Source: Armatimonadota bacterium (lineage in GTDB: Bacteria; Bacteroidota; Ignavibacteria; OLB7). From it: a stretch of 43,909 nt of DNA. Below are positions 40,856 to 43,909 of this stretch, piece after piece (position 1 is the stretch's first letter; every line of letters begins with the position of its first letter). The position numbers were made by a program, and so were the translations under genes. The notes under the pieces were generated by a model. It searched no databases, was not told where the DNA came from, and saw nothing but the letters and a program-made list of their open reading frames with translations. The stretch spans positions 1 through 43,909 of the forward strand of contig JADZEY010000003.1 in assembly GCA_020850315.1 (NCBI GenBank), written 5' to 3'.

Positions 40856-40969
40856 CTATACGATCAGCGGAGGCCCACCTATGTTGGTAATATCTAACCC
40901 TCCCATCACAAAGCACAAGCGTGCTTGCTTTAGAAAATTGGTTCGATATGTTGGGAGTATTCTGATCAT
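40856..40969 (-). CDS. Candidate 37-residue small protein upstream of orphan terminator
   Basis: ATG at 40969, stop at 40856, beginning MIRILPTYRTNFLKQ and ending LDITNIGGPPLIV. The frame stays open upstream to a TTG at about 41014. The orphan terminator starts 30 bases past the stop on the same strand, the normal layout for a gene end. There is no clear ribosome site and no family is known to me. An overlapping 61-codon plus-strand frame (40845-41030) competes. The transcript could instead be a small non-coding RNA. Confidence 0.3.
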   Translation of the reverse strand: MIRILPTYRTNFLKQARLCFVMGGLDITNIGGPPLIV

Positions 40970-41036
40970 TGGTTTATTTGCCTGCAAGTGGCGGCTGTTT
41001 TTTTTGATGTGCAAAAATACTATTCTGTGATTCGCG

Positions 41037-41081
41037 ATGTCAAGGATTTTTTTGAAAACCCATCAAAAAAAATCTTGATAT
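41037..41081. repeat. Near-perfect 19-base AT-rich inverted repeat
   Basis: Arm 41037-41055 (ATGTCAAGGA, T run, GA) and arm 41063-41081 (TC, A run, TCTTGATAT) match at 17 of 19 positions with a 7-base loop (AAACCCA). A second inverted pair, CTGCGTGA (41083-41090) / TCACGCAG (41118-41125), follows at once. The T and A runs allow terminator activity in either direction, or protein binding. Confidence 0.6.
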
Positions 41082-41300
41082 TCTGCGTGATTTTTTGCCA
41101 CGATAGTTGAGCATTTTTCACGCAGTGCACAATGCCAAATAAATTCCGCACGGTAGCGAATGCCCACAGAACACGACGACCCGTTAAAAGGTTTCCGTTA
41201 GGGGCACATTTTTTTGCTCTTTTTTTCTCCGCTATCCTTCGCCGGTTATCTTTTGTGAAGTGTTAGCTTGTTGCGGTTCACAGAAAACAGCAGTGGAGTT

Positions 41301-42179
41301 ATGCTTACCAACACATTTTGCCATATCCCCAAAATTGGGCGAAAAACCGAAGAACAACTGTGGGAGGAAGGAATCCTTTCGTGGGAGGATTGCCTTGAGT
41401 ATCAAGGGCCGGAATTTAAGGGGAGGCCAGCCAACCGGATTGCCAAGGATGTGTATGCTTCGGTGGAGGCATTGGAGAACCGCGAGGTGCGCTGGTTTGC
41501 CGAACGGCTTCCGGTTAGCGAGGCGTGGCGGATGTTCCCAGAGTTCCGCGAGCGCACGGCATACTTGGATATTGAAACCACCGGAATGGGGTGGGAAGGT
41601 GAGGCGATTATCACCAGCATCGCGCTGTGGGATGGCCACGATATACGCAGCTACATCTACGGCCAAAACCTTCGTGATTTCCGTGATGAAATTGATGAGT
41701 ATGACCTTCTTGTCACCTACAACGGTAAGTCGTTCGATGTGCCGTTTATCGAACGCTATTTCGGCAGAACCATTCCCCACGCCCACATTGATTTGCGCTA
41801 CGTACTTCACAGCCTGGGCATTAAAGGTGGGCTGAAAGGAAGCGAACGGCAGTTCGGCCTGGAACGCGGCGACCTTGATGGAGTTGATGGATACTTTGCC
41901 GTGCTGCTGTGGCATCATTACCAAGCCCTGGGGGATGAACGCGCGTTGCAGACCTTGCTGGCTTACAACGTGCAGGACACTATCACGCTGGAGCATCTGA
42001 TGGTGGCCGCCTACAACCTAAAACTGGAAGAAACTCCGTTTACCTTCAGCCGCGCTTTGCGGGAACCGAAGCCACCGGCCAATCCGTTCACTGCCGACCG
42101 GGAAATAATTGAACAGCTGCGGCAACAGCATGGGTTGTGGGGGGGAACCGAGCGGCTGCCGCAATCGGTGGAGTGGTAG
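41301..42179 (+). CDS. YprB-like ribonuclease H-fold 3'-5' exonuclease (DEDD family)
   Basis: 292 residues from the ATG at 41301, which has GTGGAG four bases upstream. An N-terminal helical part (KIGRKTEEQLWEEGILSWEDCLE) precedes the nuclease domain. DEDD metal residues lie in YLDIETTGMG (Asp, Glu), LVTYNGKSFDVPF (Asp) and AYNVQDTITLEHLM (Asp), with HIDLRYVLHSLGIKGGLKGSERQFG between. This matches the YprB/COG3359 group of predicted exonucleases, active on nucleic acid ends, substrate unknown. It is complete and ends before a long hairpin shared with the convergent T9SS gene. Confidence 0.85.
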   Translation: MLTNTFCHIPKIGRKTEEQLWEEGILSWEDCLEYQGPEFKGRPANRIAKDVYASVEALENREVRWFAERLPVSEAWRMFPEFRERTAYLDIETTGMGWEGEAIITSIALWDGHDIRSYIYGQNLRDFRDEIDEYDLLVTYNGKSFDVPFIERYFGRTIPHAHIDLRYVLHSLGIKGGLKGSERQFGLERGDLDGVDGYFAVLLWHHYQALGDERALQTLLAYNVQDTITLEHLMVAAYNLKLEETPFTFSRALREPKPPANPFTADREIIEQLRQQHGLWGGTERLPQSVEW

Positions 42180-42234
42180 CGTACCGGGCCTGGCGATTCT
42201 GGGGCGAAGCAAGCACCACTACCAGCGGAAATAG

Positions 42235-42275
42235 AACAACCGGGGCAAATAGAAATTTCTATTGCCCCGGTTGTT
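42235..42275. terminator. Long palindromic bidirectional terminator
   Basis: Arms start AACAACCGGGGC (42235) and end GCCCCGGTTGTT (42275). Nearly the whole 41 bases pair through the AAATTT centre with one bulged A. It sits between the exonuclease gene (plus) and the T9SS gene (minus), with T-rich flanks on the plus side. Confidence 0.85.
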
Positions 42276-42291
42276 GTTTGTGCTCTGCGGT

Positions 42292-43909
42292 TTATCGCTC
42301 TATCTGAAGCTCCACAAACCCGCGCATTCCCTCACCTTCGGCAATGCAGAAATACCGGCCGTTGGCAAGCCCTGCGGCATCTATCGGCAGCTCGGTTGGG
42401 CCGGCTTCCATCATCCCGTTGAACAACTCGCCAACTGGCTTGCCCAGCATGTCGTAGATCACCACACGCACGTTCCCTGCCGTGGGGATCACCAACCGAA
42501 CCCCTCCGGCATTGGCCAACGGCGTGGGCCAAGTAGCGATGGAAATTGAAGTAGCCATTGGAAACTCCTGCACCGATGATGTGGAAAGATTTGCCACCGC
42601 AGCAAGGGAAATTTTTAGCAGCGATGGAGATGAAAGATTCGTTTTGGCAAACAACGCCGCCGCAATCGCGCCGTTGCGCGTGCCGGGGCGGAAGCGAACG
42701 GTGATGTCCAATGGGTCACCTTTCTGAATGTGAATTGGAAACCCAACAGTTGGCTCAACAATGCTGAACTCCGCTGCCGTGCCGCCACCATCGCTCTGGA
42801 AGTAGAGCGTATCCACTCGCACCCCTGCGCCGTTTCCGGCAGCAATGCTGAACGACCGCGTTTGTTCATTCCCTTGATCCACCGTCCCAAAATCAAGGCT
42901 GCTGCTGCTCACCGATGCCACCGGCTGAGTCCCTTGCCCTTGCAGGAACACCGTGTGTGGTGCGTCCGCCGCATTGGTTTCCACCGATAGCATCGCTTGC
43001 GTTGGTGCCTCAAAATCTTCCGGGGTGAACTTCACTGTGATCCTCAACGAATCCCCCGGCACAAGGCTTGTTGGCAGCTGCCGCTCGGCTGCGGCGGTAA
43101 ATCCTTCCTGACCTGTCAAGCTCTCGACACGTATCCCCGCCACTTGCAACGGCGCGCCCCCGCTGGCAGTGATGCTTACCGTCCGCTGGGAAATTGTGCC
43201 GGGGGCAACTTCACCAAACTCAAGCTGGGTTGCGCTTACGGTTGCCGCTGCGGCTTGCGATGAACCTTTGGCGCGAAGCGGAAGATTGATCTGCTGGCGG
43301 GCTGCATCGTTGGTGGTTAGATGGAGTGTGCTGACAATGTTCCCCGTAGCCCCATTTTTTGGAGTATAGCGAACCGTGACGGTAAGGGGAGTGGATGGAG
43401 TGAGATTGTACGGGGCCGCAGTGGCAGGGGCAACCAACGTGAAGCCTTTTGGCCCACCGGAGCCATCTTGGATTTGCAGCATGTTGATGATAACGCCCGC
43501 TTCGTTCGCTGCCGAGATAGTCAGCGACAACTCCTTCGATCCGCTTGTCACCGTCCCGAAATCCAGCCCCGTGCCGCTGGTGACAACGGTGGGAAGAAAA
43601 ATCGCTTCACGGTTCAGCAGCATTCCGTGTGCCCCGCCAACGGTGGACTCTTGCTCGGAGAACACCACCACGGCGTTGAAGTCGTTGCTGCCGTCAATGG
43701 AGTTTGCTTCACGTTTCCACGTGATGCCGCCATCGCTTGTGCGAAGGATCAGCCCGTAATCGCCGGTGGCAATGCCGATTTTTTTATACTCCAAATAAAT
43801 TGGAATGCGAAACTGGGAGTGGTTTGGGGAGAAAATATTTGAGACGGAAGAGGTAGTACGAAGGTAGGGATATTCACCATAGATTAGCGTCATGGAGTTA
43901 CCACTGAGC
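42292..43909 (-). CDS. Partial secreted protein: Ycf48-like unit, three ASPM/HYDIN repeats, T9SS tail
   Basis: The frame is still open at the window edge, so the N-terminus and signal peptide are missing; the ATG at 43893 is probably internal. The visible part starts with a Ycf48/Asp-box-like unit (GIATGDYGLILRTSDGGITWKRE). Three immunoglobulin-like ASPM/HYDIN (choice-of-anchor D) repeats follow, each opening with L(D/E)FG: LDFGTVTSGS, LEFGEVAPGT, LDFGTVDQGN, and each with a TVRYTP / TVKFTP / TVRFRP strand. The end (WPTPLANAGGVRLVIP ... VIYDMLGKPVGELFNG ... LANGRYFCIAEGEG ... ELQIER) is a T9SS type A-like domain. It is a surface-exposed adhesin-like or structural protein by inference. Confidence 0.88.
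   Translation of the reverse strand, partial: LSGNSMTLIYGEYPYLRTTSSVSNIFSPNHSQFRIPIYLEYKKIGIATGDYGLILRTSDGGITWKREANSIDGSNDFNAVVVFSEQESTVGGAHGMLLNREAIFLPTVVTSGTGLDFGTVTSGSKELSLTISAANEAGVIINMLQIQDGSGGPKGFTLVAPATAAPYNLTPSTPLTVTVRYTPKNGATGNIVSTLHLTTNDAARQQINLPLRAKGSSQAAAATVSATQLEFGEVAPGTISQRTVSITASGGAPLQVAGIRVESLTGQEGFTAAAERQLPTSLVPGDSLRITVKFTPEDFEAPTQAMLSVETNAADAPHTVFLQGQGTQPVASVSSSSLDFGTVDQGNEQTRSFSIAAGNGAGVRVDTLYFQSDGGGTAAEFSIVEPTVGFPIHIQKGDPLDITVRFRPGTRNGAIAAALFAKTNLSSPSLLKISLAAVANLSTSSVQEFPMATSISIATWPTPLANAGGVRLVIPTAGNVRVVIYDMLGKPVGELFNGMMEAGPTELPIDAAGLANGRYFCIAEGEGMRGFVELQIER

Larger units (their letters stand above)
40067..41300. other. Long AT-rich non-coding region with several hairpins
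   Basis: About 1.2 kb upstream of rtcB and upstream of the exonuclease gene. The right part, from about 40650, is distinctly AT-rich with poly-T runs. Open frames (40421-40897 plus; 40215-40445 and 40273-40605 minus) have biased composition and no recognised domain. The region does hold hairpins at 40128-40150, 40795-40826 and 41037-41081, a CTGCGTGA/TCACGCAG inverted repeat (41083-41125), and small-ORF candidates entered separately. The composition shift suggests transferred or degraded DNA. Confidence 0.65.

Noticed and set aside
40421-40897. 158-codon plus-strand frame in the AT-rich region
   Set aside because: It crosses the orphan terminator, has low-complexity composition, no recognisable domain and no ribosome site.
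40930-40960. GGTTCGAT, resembling a tRNA T-loop
   Set aside because: No acceptor, D or anticodon stems can be drawn around it.

Overview
The window looks like chromosome from a member of the Bacteroidota/Chlorobiota (FCB) group, perhaps an uncultured Kapabacteria- or Ignavibacteria-like lineage. The main support is three secreted proteins (6855-8300, 32450-34657, 42292-43909, all minus) that end in type IX secretion (T9SS) type A-like sorting domains. A TonB-dependent receptor with a carboxypeptidase-regulatory N-terminus, many lipoproteins, weak Shine-Dalgarno signals and one possible TAnnTTTG promoter agree with this. Coding DNA is GC-rich. The species assignment is inference.

Layout. 1-317: edge of an IS3-family insertion sequence sitting in a dispersed repeat. 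318-4608: topA and anmK (minus), then a divergent guanidinium-exporter-type SMR protein. 4633-6735: an MBL-fold hydrolase coupled to a stand-alone PAS protein, and a PAP2 phosphatase. 6855-11268: a T9SS beta-propeller protein, a small Cys-rich exported protein and a TonB receptor with a Cys-rich plug. 11793-13335: a DUF2461 protein and a nucleotidyltransferase. 13589-18652: a very large Tat-exported protein of unknown function. 18653-19456: a repeat-rich non-coding island. 19457-24674: M3 oligopeptidase, a Gly-rich multi-pass protein, pdxH and an IorA-like ThDP enzyme. 24821-26156: queF-queD (queuosine) and a lipoprotein. 26248-29454: three tandem exported cyclophilins and uppP. 29686-32374: an Old Yellow Enzyme homologue, mtgA and a DUF2087 protein. 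32450-35562: an Asp-box T9SS protein and a degenerate nuclease-like protein. 35696-38601: an operon of ECF sigma factor, anti-sigma-like protein and lipoprotein. 38642-40066: rtcB. 40067-41300: an AT-rich non-coding stretch with several hairpins and a possible small gene. 41301-43909: a YprB-like exonuclease and a partial ASPM/HYDIN-repeat T9SS protein.

Themes. Much of the window serves the cell envelope: peptidoglycan recycling and synthesis (anmK, uppP, mtgA), outer-membrane uptake, T9SS cargo, periplasmic foldases and an envelope-type sigma/anti-sigma unit. Strong hairpins separate most convergent genes. No tRNA, rRNA, CRISPR array or prophage was seen. The most unusual items are the 1687-residue Tat protein, the anti-sigma-like protein whose C-terminus resembles an outer-membrane barrel, the Cys-rich protein/TonB-receptor pair, the cyclophilin triplet, and an orphan terminator that points to an unannotated small transcript near 40.8-41.0 kb.
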